Origin: Longimicrobiales bacterium
Lineage (GTDB): Bacteria; Gemmatimonadota; Gemmatimonadetes; Longimicrobiales; Gaopeijiaceae
NCBI GenBank assembly: GCA_028284495.1
Contig: JANQRP010000023.1
Location: 87,506 to 151,505, forward strand
Length of the DNA stretch: 64,000 bases
Direction: 5' to 3'
Position 1 is the first letter of the stretch; the number at the start of each line of letters is the position of its first letter. A model generated the notes under the pieces. It made no database searches. It saw nothing but the letters and a program-made list of their open reading frames with translations, and had not been told where the DNA came from. The position numbers were made by a program, and so were the translations under genes. Shown in pieces: positions 28,376 to 37,827 of this stretch.

Positions 28376-31300
28376 ATGTCCCGAACCGTCCGCATCATCC
28401 CCGCCCGCATCGCCCTGTGCGCTGCTCTCATCCCGTTCGCGCTCCCGGCAGCGCCCCTGGCTGCCCAGGAGCGGGCCGCGAACGCGACGGTCCACCCGGA
28501 CCTCCTGTCGACGCTCGAGTACCGCTCGGTGGGCCCGTCCCGAGGAGGCCGCTCGACGGCGGTCAGCGGGTTCGCGGACGACCCCACGCAGTACATCATG
28601 GGCACCACCGGGGGCGGCGTCTGGATAACGTACGACGCAGGTCAGTCGTGGGAGAACGTCACCGACGACGACCTCGACGTCGGGTCGGTGGGAGCGGTCG
28701 AGGTGGCGCCTGGCGATCCGAACGTGATCTACGTGGGGACCGGCTCCGCGGGTATCCGTGGGAACGTCTCCCAGGGGAGGGGGATGTGGCGTTCCACCGA
28801 CCGCGGGAAGAGCTGGAGCTTCCTCGGCCTCGAGAGGGGGGGGCTGATCGCCAAGGTGCAGGTGGATCCTCGCGACCCGGACGTCGCCTTCGTGGCGGCG
28901 CTCGGAAACGCCTTCGGCAGGAACCCCGAGCGCGGCGTGTACCGCACCCGCGACGGCGGCGCGACCTGGGAGAACGTCCTCTTCGTCGCGGACTCGGTGG
29001 GAGCCGCCGACGTGGTCATGAACCCGAAGAACCCCCGCGAGCTCTACGCGGGGATGTGGCGGGCCGAGCGGAAGCCATGGACACTGCATGATGCGTCGCG
29101 GGACGGCGGCATCTGGAAGACGACCGACGGCGGCGACAGCTGGACGCGGCTGACCGACCCCTCGCAGGACAACGGCCTCCCCGACCAGACGCTCTTCGGC
29201 CGCATCGGTCTTGCGATCTCGCCGGCCAACCCGGAGCGCGTCTGGGCGCTCATCTCGGCACCGGATCCACACGGCGGGATCTGGCGGACGGACGACGGGG
29301 GCGAGAACTGGCGGAAGGTGACCCGCGACCGACGCTTCCGGCAGCGTCACTGGTACTACTCGCACCTCGAGGCCGACCCGCAGGACGAGAACACCGTCTA
29401 CGTCATGAACACGGGGCTATATCGCTCGGTCGACGGCGGCTCCGACTGGGAGTCCATCCGCGTGCCGCACAGCGACGTCCACGACCTCTGGATCCGGCCC
29501 GACGATCCCGAGGCGATGGTCGTGGCGAACGATGGTGGCGCTCAGGTCAGTCTCACCGGAGGACGCAGCTGGACCACCATGAACAACCAGCCGACCTCGG
29601 AGTTCTACCGGCTGGAGGTGGACAACCAGTTCCCGTATCGGCTCTACGGCGCCCAGCAGGACAACTCCACCATCTCCGTGTCCTCCCGCGGCAACGGGTT
29701 CGACGAGTCGGACTGGTTCAGCGTCGGTGGTGCCGAAAGCGGCCACATTTCGGTGCACCCGCACCCTGACTCGGCGCACATCGTATGGGCCGGGAACTAC
29801 ATCGGGCAGATCGACCGCTCCAACCTCGAGACGGGGGAGCGGCGCAACATGATCATCTATCCGCAGATGGGCGACGGCGTGGCCCCTCGGGATGCGCTGT
29901 ACCGGTTTCAGTGGAACGCCCCGATCCTCATGTCGCGGCACGACCCCCAGGTCGTGTACCACGCGTCGCAATACGTCCACCGCACCACGAACGACGGCAT
30001 GTCCTGGGAGACGATCTCGCCCGACCTGACCACGAACAACCCGGATCAGCAGGGGCTCCCCGGCGGTCCGCTCCAGGTCGACCACACCGGGGTCGAGGTG
30101 TACAACACCGTGTTCGTGCTGAGCGAGTCGCCCCACGATGCCGCGGAGCTGTGGGCCGGGTCGGACGACGGCCGGGTGCACATCACACGGAACGGCGGCG
30201 ACAGCTGGGCCGAGGTCACGCCGGACGACATGCCGGCGGAGGGGACGGTCAACTCGATCGACCTCTCACGGAACACCCCGGGCCGAGCGGTGATCGCGGT
30301 CTACCGATACAGAGACGACGACTTCCGGCCGTACGTCTTCCTCACCGAGAACTTCGGAGAGAGCTGGCGTCTGCTCACCAACGGGGAGAACGGGATCCCG
30401 GCCGATCATCCGGTTCGTGTGGTTCGGGAGGATCCGGATCGCGAGGGACTGCTCTACGCCGGGACGGAGTTCGGGATGTTCGTCTCCTTCGACGAAGGCG
30501 AGAACTGGCAGTCGCTCCAGCTGAATCTCCCGCGCACGCCGATCACGGACCTGCGCGTGCATGAGAAGGACCTCGTGGTCTCCACTCAGGGCCGCTCCTT
30601 CTGGATCCTGGACGACGTCACCCTGCTCCATGACGTGCGGGACGAGCTCCAGGCCGAGGCGCTTCACGTCATTCCGCCGCGCGATGCGATTCTCGGACGG
30701 GGGGGGCGCGCGGTCGAGATGACCTACTGGGTCGGGGACGCTCCGGAGCGCGTCCGGATCGAGGTCGTCGATCCGTCGGGCACGGTGATCCGCGAGTTTG
30801 CCGGGAGGGTCGAGCGAGACGAGGACGAGGGGGAGGGCGAAGACGAGGAGGAGTCGGAGGATCGGCCCGCGGACGAGGAGGACGAGGAGGAGGCCGGCCA
30901 GATGCGCGGTGAGCAGCCTCGGGACGCGAACCTCGAGGAAGAGCGACTGAGCGTGTCCGCCGGGATGAACCGGTGGACGTGGAACCTCCGCTACCCCGGG
31001 CCCGACGTGATCTCGTCGGCGCAGTTCTCGCTCGCCAGTACGGGCGGGGCCGCTGCACCTCCCGGGCGCTACATGGTGCGGGTCACGGCCGGCGACGTGG
31101 TCGAGGACGTCCCTGTGGAGGTCACGCTCAATCCGGGCATACCGTCTGTGACGACGGCGGACATGGCCGCCCAGCACGCGCTCACGATGCAGGCGCGGGA
31201 CCGTCTCACCGAGGTCCACGACGCGATTCGGGAGATCCGCTCCATCCGGGATCAGACGGCGGACTTCGTGAGCCGAGCCCGGGACGGCGAGTACGACGAC

Positions 31301-31633
31301 GACGCGGTCGATCTGCTCGAGGAGCTGGCCGACTCGCTCGGAGACCGGCTCACCGAGATCGAGGACTCGCTCATCCAGACGAAGAGCGAATCGGGGCAGG
31401 ATCCGATCAACTTCCCGCCGAGGCTCGACGATCAGCTCGCGTACCTGTACAGCCACGTCAACGGATCGTACGGGCGCCCCACGGACGGGGCGTACCAGCG
31501 ATACGACGACCTCGTGACCGAAACCCAACCCTTCCTGGACCGACTGGAGGCACTGGTCGCCGACGACGTGGCGGCGTTCAACGAGGCCCTCGCCGATGCG
31601 GGAATCGGCGCGGTCGTGACACGGCGGCGGTAG
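28376..31633 (+). CDS. exported VPS10/sortilin-like BNR/WD40-like repeat protein
   Basis: Signal peptide; many repeated GGxxW..T.DGG.SW..v blades; C-terminal helical domain after acidic linker. Confidence 0.88.
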   Translation: MSRTVRIIPARIALCAALIPFALPAAPLAAQERAANATVHPDLLSTLEYRSVGPSRGGRSTAVSGFADDPTQYIMGTTGGGVWITYDAGQSWENVTDDDLDVGSVGAVEVAPGDPNVIYVGTGSAGIRGNVSQGRGMWRSTDRGKSWSFLGLERGGLIAKVQVDPRDPDVAFVAALGNAFGRNPERGVYRTRDGGATWENVLFVADSVGAADVVMNPKNPRELYAGMWRAERKPWTLHDASRDGGIWKTTDGGDSWTRLTDPSQDNGLPDQTLFGRIGLAISPANPERVWALISAPDPHGGIWRTDDGGENWRKVTRDRRFRQRHWYYSHLEADPQDENTVYVMNTGLYRSVDGGSDWESIRVPHSDVHDLWIRPDDPEAMVVANDGGAQVSLTGGRSWTTMNNQPTSEFYRLEVDNQFPYRLYGAQQDNSTISVSSRGNGFDESDWFSVGGAESGHISVHPHPDSAHIVWAGNYIGQIDRSNLETGERRNMIIYPQMGDGVAPRDALYRFQWNAPILMSRHDPQVVYHASQYVHRTTNDGMSWETISPDLTTNNPDQQGLPGGPLQVDHTGVEVYNTVFVLSESPHDAAELWAGSDDGRVHITRNGGDSWAEVTPDDMPAEGTVNSIDLSRNTPGRAVIAVYRYRDDDFRPYVFLTENFGESWRLLTNGENGIPADHPVRVVREDPDREGLLYAGTEFGMFVSFDEGENWQSLQLNLPRTPITDLRVHEKDLVVSTQGRSFWILDDVTLLHDVRDELQAEALHVIPPRDAILGRGGRAVEMTYWVGDAPERVRIEVVDPSGTVIREFAGRVERDEDEGEGEDEEESEDRPADEEDEEEAGQMRGEQPRDANLEEERLSVSAGMNRWTWNLRYPGPDVISSAQFSLASTGGAAAPPGRYMVRVTAGDVVEDVPVEVTLNPGIPSVTTADMAAQHALTMQARDRLTEVHDAIREIRSIRDQTADFVSRARDGEYDDDAVDLLEELADSLGDRLTEIEDSLIQTKSESGQDPINFPPRLDDQLAYLYSHVNGSYGRPTDGAYQRYDDLVTETQPFLDRLEALVADDVAAFNEALADAGIGAVVTRRR

Positions 31634-31647
31634 CCCGCCGCCCGCCG

Positions 31648-32559
31648 ATGTCACGACTCAACTACCGGCACCTCTGGTACTTCTGGCACGTCGCCCGCGA
31701 GGGGGGCATGACGGCGGCGGCGCGCGTCCTTCACGTGAGTCAGCCGACGGTCAGCGCTCAGATCCGCAAGCTCGAGAAGAAGGTGGGCGAGAAGCTCTTC
31801 CGACGCGCCGGGCGATCGATCGAACTGACGGATGTCGGCCGCATCGTGTTCCGGTACGCGGACGAGATGTTCACCCTCGGTGAGGACCTCGAGGAGGCTC
31901 TGCGGAACCTCGACGGTCAGACGCCGCTCCGGCTCATGGTCGGAATCGTGGAGGCGTTCCCGAAGGTCCTGGCCCACCACATCGTCACGCCGGCGCTCGA
32001 GGCGTTCCCGCACCTCCACCTCGAGGTATTCACGGCTCCACCCGACCGCCTGTTCGGCCGCCTGGCCGTGCACGATCTCGATCTGGTCATCTCGGACGGG
32101 CCGCTCCCGACGACGGTCGACGTTCAGGCGTACAACCACCGCCTGGGCAGCTCCTCCGTGTCGATCATGGCCACTCCCACCTTCGCTCGGGAGTACGCTG
32201 AACGGGAGTTTCCGGCCTGTCTCGACGGAGCACCCTTCCTGCTGCCCGCCGAGGACGCCGCTCTGAGGCGCGAGTTGCGTCGCTGGTTCGCCGACGAGGG
32301 GGTCCGGCCTCGCGTCGTCGCCGAGGTTCAGGACAGTGCCATCCTGCAGGTGTTCGCGTGGGAGGGGGCCGGGATGTGCGCGGTTCCCACGGCAGTCGCC
32401 GCCGAGGTCGGCCGAATGTACGAACTCGAGACGCTGTGGGTGCTTCCCGACGTCACGGAGACGTTCTGGGCGATCTCCGTCGAGCGACGCATCCGAAATC
32501 CGGCCGCCGCCCGAATCCGGGAGGCGGCGCGAGACGAGCTGCTCCTCGCCGGAGGCTGA
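31648..32559 (+). CDS. LysR-family regulator, NhaR-like
   Basis: LNYRHLWYFWHVAREGGMTAAARVLHVSQPTVSAQIRKLEKKVGEKLFRR. Confidence 0.9.
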   Translation: MSRLNYRHLWYFWHVAREGGMTAAARVLHVSQPTVSAQIRKLEKKVGEKLFRRAGRSIELTDVGRIVFRYADEMFTLGEDLEEALRNLDGQTPLRLMVGIVEAFPKVLAHHIVTPALEAFPHLHLEVFTAPPDRLFGRLAVHDLDLVISDGPLPTTVDVQAYNHRLGSSSVSIMATPTFAREYAEREFPACLDGAPFLLPAEDAALRRELRRWFADEGVRPRVVAEVQDSAILQVFAWEGAGMCAVPTAVAAEVGRMYELETLWVLPDVTETFWAISVERRIRNPAAARIREAARDELLLAGG

Positions 32560-32611
32560 TCTCACGAGTGGCCCCACAGGCCTGAAACGTATCGAACTAT
32601 CGATAGAAAAA

Positions 32612-32649
32612 AGCGATGTCTTGCATAGAGAGCGATGTCTTCATGCATG
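32612..32649. repeat. two 19-bp tandem direct repeats beginning agcgatgtctt
   Basis: agcgatgtcttgcatagag / agcgatgtcttcatgcatg, identical over the first 11 nt. Confidence 0.7.
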
Positions 32650-32675
32650 AATCACTCCGTTGTAGACTACGTGTC

Positions 32676-32694
32676 CAATCATGCTCTGTGATTG
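32676..32694. promoter_or_regulatory. inverted repeat CAATCA-N7-TGATTG, operator candidate
   Basis: Perfect 6-bp arms upstream of the exported SnoaL-like gene. Confidence 0.35.
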
Positions 32695-32771
32695 AGTTGT
32701 ACACGCCCCCGCCGCAGACGGCCGACGGCGGGTAACCGATCTCGACGATACCAACGCACTGGAGTCTACTC

Positions 32772-33329
32772 ATGAAGCTCAGGGTCACCAGCGTGGTCGC
32801 AGTCGCGGCTCTCGCCCTCAGCACGCTCGCCTTCACCGACACCTCGGAGACCCTCGATGTCGCGCCGGTGTCTCCCACCGAAGCTCAGGTGCTCGACGCG
32901 CAGCAGGCGTGGGGCCAGGGCATCGTGGAGATCGCCAGGACGCACGCCTCCGGCGGCGACTACGAGGCGCGCGCCGCGGAGCACATCAACACCCTCTACG
33001 CGTACGGGAAGACCGACGTGATGTTCAAGCCGACGCTGGCCGCTCAGGACCAGTTCCGGGAGACCTTCGACGAGGCCCTGTCGTACTTCATCGGGGCCGA
33101 GGGCACCGAGGACGGCGGGTTCGCCATCAAGGGCTGGACGAACGTCCGGTGGGAGAACAACGCGGTCTACACCGACGGCGACTCGGCGATGGCGATGGGC
33201 AACTACTACTTCACCGGACCGGACGGTACGGAGACGAAGGTCGAATACACCTTCGGCTACGTCCTCGACGCGAATGGGGAGCTCAGGATCAACCTCCACC
33301 ACTCGTCGCTGCCGTACAGCGGTAGCTGA
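32772..33329 (+). CDS. exported SnoaL/DUF4440-like protein
   Basis: Signal peptide; compact NTF2-like pattern YFTGPDGTETKVEYTFGYVLDANGELRINLHHSSLPY. Confidence 0.7.
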   Translation: MKLRVTSVVAVAALALSTLAFTDTSETLDVAPVSPTEAQVLDAQQAWGQGIVEIARTHASGGDYEARAAEHINTLYAYGKTDVMFKPTLAAQDQFRETFDEALSYFIGAEGTEDGGFAIKGWTNVRWENNAVYTDGDSAMAMGNYYFTGPDGTETKVEYTFGYVLDANGELRINLHHSSLPYSGS

Positions 33330-33372
33330 GGGACCGTAGACGGGAGCTCGCCGAGCGGGCTTCTCGCACATC

Positions 33373-33405
33373 GAGCGGGCATCCGGGCTTCCCGGGTGTC
33401 CGCTC
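33373..33405 (+). terminator. hairpin terminator
   Basis: 15-bp stem GAGCGGGCATCCGGG/CCCGGGTGTCCGCTC (two G-T wobbles), CTT loop, T/G-rich tail, between convergent genes. Confidence 0.7.
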
Positions 33406-33449
33406 TTGTGTTGTGGACGGGTGCCACCCGGACGCCGACCCCGCAGGCG

Positions 33450-34688
33450 TCAGGCGGAGCGGGTCGCGACCGCCGCCGGACGGGAGCGCTCCGCCACGAC
33501 GGCGAGCACGTCGCCGGCGCGCCGGGCGCCGGCGAGGTTCCGGGCCGTCGGACCCAGCTCCAGCTCCGCCAGCGGCCCCATGACGTGAAGGCCGGGGGCC
33601 CACTGCAGAGCGACATCGGGCACCGGGGTGCCGCACCGGGCGACCGGAAGACCGAGTCGTGCTCCCACGGCGCGGATCCACGGGGGGGACGAGGCGTCCG
33701 CGTCGTACCCTGTGGCCAGCAGCAGGCGCTGAACACGGAGACGTTCCGGGACTGCCGCTTCGTCGCGATCCGCGCGCTCGACGACCACATCGATTCCGCC
33801 GTCGACGACAGTCGCGGAACGCACGCTCCCCCTACAGGTCGCGAGTTCACGCCGGCTCGCCGCCGCACGAAGCGCGTGGAGCGCGTCCGACGTGATCGAT
33901 CCCACATGCCGGGCGTCGGAGATTATCGCGCGGCGTCGGTTCGGCGAGGGCTCGGCCTGGAAGCCTCGCATCAGCTTGGGGCCCAGCCACCCCGGTTCCG
34001 TGTCGAAGCGGTGGACACGCGCGATGTGGCGCGACAGCAGCGTGACCTCGACGTCGGGGCTCGCGAGCGAAACGGCCGCCTGGACCGCGCTGAGCCCGCC
34101 GCCCACCACGAGCGTGGTCTTCCCGGCGACCGGTGCGCGAGCAGGATCGAGCACATGTGACACGTACGGAGTCCCGCGGGGCGCCCACCCCGGCCACCGC
34201 ACGCGGGAGGACGAGCCCAGGGCAAGGACCACGCGCCGCGCGTCCAGTGCTCCGCGGTCGGTCTCGACGCGCCAGCCGTGGGCGATCCGCGAGATCGAGT
34301 ACGCGCGTCCCCGGGTCCAACCGCGATCGAGGCCCGAGGCGTCGAACACTCGACGCGCGTGCGCGCCGAACAGGTCGAGCGAGGGCCGCCGATACCGGCC
34401 CTTGAGTGCCGAACCTCGGAGTGCAGACCCTCCGAGTGCCGAGCCTGGGCGCCCCGACGCCCATTCCCGGGCGAAGTCCGCGAGCTCGAGCGCCGTCCTG
34501 CCGATGTGGTGCACCACCGGCGAGCGCAGATGCGTCATCCCCAGGGCGCGGGTCACCGCGTCCCACTCGTGGAACGGCGATTCGTGAGGGTCAAGGATCG
34601 CGACGCGCACTCCGCTCCAGGACGCCGCCACGCGGACACCCGCATGCACGCCGTGCGGACCCCCTCCGATGACCAGCCAGTCGAGCAC
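33450..34688 (-). CDS. FAD/NAD(P)-binding protein, SidA/IucD-like flavoprotein (start uncertain)
   Basis: VIGGGPHGVHAG and LVVGGGLSAVQAAVSLA dinucleotide folds; GTG start chosen because ORF extension runs into the Zur-like box. Confidence 0.75.
   Translation of the reverse strand: MLDWLVIGGGPHGVHAGVRVAASWSGVRVAILDPHESPFHEWDAVTRALGMTHLRSPVVHHIGRTALELADFAREWASGRPGSALGGSALRGSALKGRYRRPSLDLFGAHARRVFDASGLDRGWTRGRAYSISRIAHGWRVETDRGALDARRVVLALGSSSRVRWPGWAPRGTPYVSHVLDPARAPVAGKTTLVVGGGLSAVQAAVSLASPDVEVTLLSRHIARVHRFDTEPGWLGPKLMRGFQAEPSPNRRRAIISDARHVGSITSDALHALRAAASRRELATCRGSVRSATVVDGGIDVVVERADRDEAAVPERLRVQRLLLATGYDADASSPPWIRAVGARLGLPVARCGTPVPDVALQWAPGLHVMGPLAELELGPTARNLAGARRAGDVLAVVAERSRPAAVATRSA
34404..34448. 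repeat. three 15-bp tandem repeats (gagtgccgaacctcg-like) inside the flavoprotein gene
   Basis: Units 34404-34418, 34419-34433, 34434-34448; encode GSAL(G/R/K) x3 on minus strand. Confidence 0.85.
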
Positions 34689-34748
34689 TGTCTTCGCTCC
34701 CTCGGGGCGCGAGCCCCCACGCACGATGAAGATGCGGCTTGTTCGACG

Positions 34749-34766
34749 ATGATAACGCATTATCAT
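34749..34766. promoter_or_regulatory. Zur-like palindrome ATGATAACGCATTATCAT
   Basis: Perfect 7-bp arms (ATGATAA/TTATCAT) 39 bp upstream of the COG0523 GTPase start. Confidence 0.75.
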
Positions 34767-34805
34767 TTAAGCCCGCTACCCGTCCCGCGCGCTTCGGAGC
34801 CTCCC

Positions 34806-36020
34806 GTGAACCGACTCCCCGTAACCGTCCTTTCCGGCTTCCTCGGAGCCGGCAAGACGACGCTCCTCAACGAGGTCCTCCGAAACCGCGAGGGTCGCAA
34901 GGTCGCCGTCATCGTCAACGACATGAGCGAGGTGAACATCGACCTCGGCCTCGTCGAGCGCGGGGGCGCCGAGCTGTCGAGGACCGAGGAGACGCTCGTG
35001 GAGATGACGAACGGGTGTATCTGCTGCACGCTCCGCGAGGACCTCCTGGCCGAGGTCTCCCGCCTCGCGCAGGAGGGGCGGTTCGACTACCTGCTCATCG
35101 AGTCGACCGGGATCTCGGAGCCGATTCCCGTTGCGCAGACCTTCACGTTCGAGGACGAGCAGGGCGTGAGCCTGGGCGACATCTCGCGTCTCGACACCAT
35201 GGTCACCGTGGTCGACGCGGCGAGCTTTCTCGACGACTACGACGCGGCGGAGGCGCTGAAGGATCGCGGCCAGGCGGTGGGGGAAGAGGACGAGCGCACC
35301 GTCACCGATCTGCTCATCGACCAGGTCGAGTTCGCCGACGTCATCGTCCTGAACAAGATCGACCTCGTGTCGGAGGAGCACGCGCTCGAGGTCGAGGCGA
35401 TCCTCCGCGCGCTGAACCCCGGAGCTCGGATTCATCGCGCGACGCGCGGCAAGGTACCCCTCGGGTACGTGCTCGACACGGGACTGTTCGACTACGACCG
35501 GGCCGAGGCGTCGGCCGGCTGGATCCGCGAGCTCGAGGGCGAGCACACGCCCGAGACCGAGGAATACGGAATCTCGAGCTTCACCTATCGGACCTCGGCG
35601 CCCTTCGACGCCGAGCGGCTCTGGGCCTTCTTCAACGACGAGCGGAACTGGCGTGGCATGCTCCGCTCGAAGGGCTTCTTCTGGGTGGCTGCGGACCACC
35701 GCGTCTGCTACGAGTGGGCGCAGGCCGGTGGCGCGAGCACGGTGAACCCCATCGGAATGTGGTGGGCCGCCCTGCCGAGAGAGTACTGGGACCATCCTGC
35801 GGGTGAGCGCCCGGATGAAGAGCCGGACTGGGATCCCCGGTACGGCGACCGCCGTCAGACGCTCGTGTTCATCGGCCAGGGGCTCGACGAGCTCGCGCTC
35901 CGCGCCCGGCTGGACGAGTGCCTGCTGGACGAAGCCGTGGCGGCTCGTGACAGTGCGACGTGGCTCGACCTTCCGAACCCATTCCCCGCGCTTCAGATGG
36001 CGGAGGCCGCGGGCGCATGA
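34806..36020 (+). CDS. COG0523/CobW-family GTPase, putative zinc metallochaperone (ZigA/YciC-like)
   Basis: GFLGAGKTT, NGCICCTLREDL, LNKIDL, CobW C-terminal domain. Confidence 0.93.
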   Translation: MNRLPVTVLSGFLGAGKTTLLNEVLRNREGRKVAVIVNDMSEVNIDLGLVERGGAELSRTEETLVEMTNGCICCTLREDLLAEVSRLAQEGRFDYLLIESTGISEPIPVAQTFTFEDEQGVSLGDISRLDTMVTVVDAASFLDDYDAAEALKDRGQAVGEEDERTVTDLLIDQVEFADVIVLNKIDLVSEEHALEVEAILRALNPGARIHRATRGKVPLGYVLDTGLFDYDRAEASAGWIRELEGEHTPETEEYGISSFTYRTSAPFDAERLWAFFNDERNWRGMLRSKGFFWVAADHRVCYEWAQAGGASTVNPIGMWWAALPREYWDHPAGERPDEEPDWDPRYGDRRQTLVFIGQGLDELALRARLDECLLDEAVAARDSATWLDLPNPFPALQMAEAAGA

Positions 36021-37144
36021 GCGGGACCGTCGAGGGCCGGATTCACGATGTGGTCGTGGTTGGAGGCGGTGCGGCGGGGGTGGGCGTGTCCGTCGCCCTC
36101 GGGCACGCCGGAATCGAGGACTTCGTGGTGCTCGAGCGCCGCGAGGTCGGCTCGTCCTTCGCCGCATGGCCCGAGGAGACGCGGTTCATCACTCCGTCCT
36201 TCCCGACCAACTCGGTCGGCATGCTCGACCTGAATTCGGTCGTGCTCGGTACCTCGGCCGCCTTCACGCTCGAGGTCGAGCATCCCTCCGGGCGTCAGTA
36301 TGCCGCATTCCTGAGGGGAATCGCGGCGCACTTCGACCTTCCGGTCAGTGAGCACACCGAGGTCCTGGGCATCGAGCCGGTCGGCGATGTGCTCGAGATC
36401 GACACGTCGCGGGGCACGCTGCACGCGCGGCACGTCATCTGGGCGGCGGGCGACTACCAGTATCCGAAGCTGAACGGGTTCGGTGGGAGCCGCCTCTGTC
36501 GTCACACGGCCACGATCCCGTCGTACGCAGAGCTCGAGGGCGACGACTTCGTCGTGGTCGGCGGCTACGAGAGCGGGATCGACGTGGCGAGTCACCTGGC
36601 CGAGCGCGGCAAGCGGGTGCGGGTCTTCGATCGGGAGCGGCCGTGGGAGTCCGAGACCTCGGACCCGAGCGTCGCGCTCTCGACCTATTCGCTCGAGCGC
36701 ACGCGGCGCCCCTCCTTCGTGGAGCACGTGGAGCTCTTCCCCGAGGCACCCGTCGCAGCGGTGGTCGAGGTGGACGGCGGGTATGAAGTCGCCACGGAGG
36801 ACGGACGACGCTTCCGCACGCCCGTCGCACCGCTTCTCGCGGGGGGCTTCGACGGGAGCCACCCCCTGGTCGCGAACCTCTTCGAGATGCGCGACGACGG
36901 CTTCCCCCTGCTCAACCAGCACGACGAGTCCACGATCGTCCCGGGCGTGTTCCTGTGCGGCGCGGCCGTGCGGCACGACCGCCACATCTTCTGCTTCATC
37001 TACAAGTATCGGCAGCGGTTCGCGGTCGTGGCGAAGGCGGTCGCGACCTCCCTCGGCCTCCCGGCAGAGGGGCTCGAGATGTACCGCATGTGGGGGATGT
37101 ACCTCGACGACCTCTCCTGCTGTGGGCAGGAGTGCGTCTGCTGA
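36017..37144 (+). CDS. NAD(P)/FAD-dependent oxidoreductase (CzcO-like) with Cys-rich C-terminal tail
   Basis: VVVVGGGAAGVGVSVALGHAG, VVVGGYESGIDVASHLAERG; ends SCCGQECVC. Confidence 0.88.
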   Translation: MSGTVEGRIHDVVVVGGGAAGVGVSVALGHAGIEDFVVLERREVGSSFAAWPEETRFITPSFPTNSVGMLDLNSVVLGTSAAFTLEVEHPSGRQYAAFLRGIAAHFDLPVSEHTEVLGIEPVGDVLEIDTSRGTLHARHVIWAAGDYQYPKLNGFGGSRLCRHTATIPSYAELEGDDFVVVGGYESGIDVASHLAERGKRVRVFDRERPWESETSDPSVALSTYSLERTRRPSFVEHVELFPEAPVAAVVEVDGGYEVATEDGRRFRTPVAPLLAGGFDGSHPLVANLFEMRDDGFPLLNQHDESTIVPGVFLCGAAVRHDRHIFCFIYKYRQRFAVVAKAVATSLGLPAEGLEMYRMWGMYLDDLSCCGQECVC

Positions 37145-37178
37145 CCGACCCAATCTCTACTACCGGAGCACGCACGAC

Positions 37179-37388
37179 ATGAGCAGCGACGTTCAGCACT
37201 TCGCCACGACCGTCCAGAAGGCGGTCTCGAAGGCGACGATCATCTCGCCCCTTCAGGAGATTCGCGACGCCTCCGTGGAGTACTGCGTGAGCAGCGGCTA
37301 CGTCCTGATCTCGGACGACTCGAACAACCGCGCGTTCGTCACGCACATCAGCAACGTGGTGCTCGAGCTGGACACGAGCGCGTCGTGA
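37179..37388 (+). CDS. small conserved-looking protein (69 aa), unknown function
   Basis: ATG at 37179, ORF overlaps next gene by 4 bp; operon position. Confidence 0.65.
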   Translation: MSSDVQHFATTVQKAVSKATIISPLQEIRDASVEYCVSSGYVLISDDSNNRAFVTHISNVVLELDTSAS

Positions 37389-37762
37389 AGGTCGCCTACG
37401 TCTTCCGATCCCCGATGGCTTCGACGTACCAGCTGGCCACCATGATCCTCCCCCAGCTGGAGGAGGACTACCACGGGGTCGAGGTCGTCGGGATGTTCTT
37501 CTTCGACGACAACACCTTCGTCCTTCGCTCCGGCGATCCCGTCGGGGAGCGCCTCGCGCAGGTTGCACGAGATCGGGGCATGCTGCTCATGATGTGCGAT
37601 CAGTGCGCCGTCAAGCGCGGCCTCGCCGAGGGCACGCTCGAGCAGTGCGGACGGGGCGAGGTGAAGGCGAAGGGCACCGTGGAAGGGGTGACGGCGGGCT
37701 GCTTCCCGCAGCTCTACGCGGCGCTGGGGGGAAGCCCCCCCGATCAGGTCATCACGCTGTAG
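37385..37762 (+). CDS. DsrE-like small protein (SaoD/DsrE type)
   Basis: MKVAYVFRSPMASTYQLATMILPQ...MLLMMCDQCAVKRG...VTAGCFPQLYAAL. Confidence 0.6.
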   Translation: MKVAYVFRSPMASTYQLATMILPQLEEDYHGVEVVGMFFFDDNTFVLRSGDPVGERLAQVARDRGMLLMMCDQCAVKRGLAEGTLEQCGRGEVKAKGTVEGVTAGCFPQLYAALGGSPPDQVITL

Positions 37763-37827
37763 CCGCACGCTGTAACCGCGCGGGCAGATCCCAACCCGAA
37801 GTGGTGAGCCACGACGAGATGCATACC

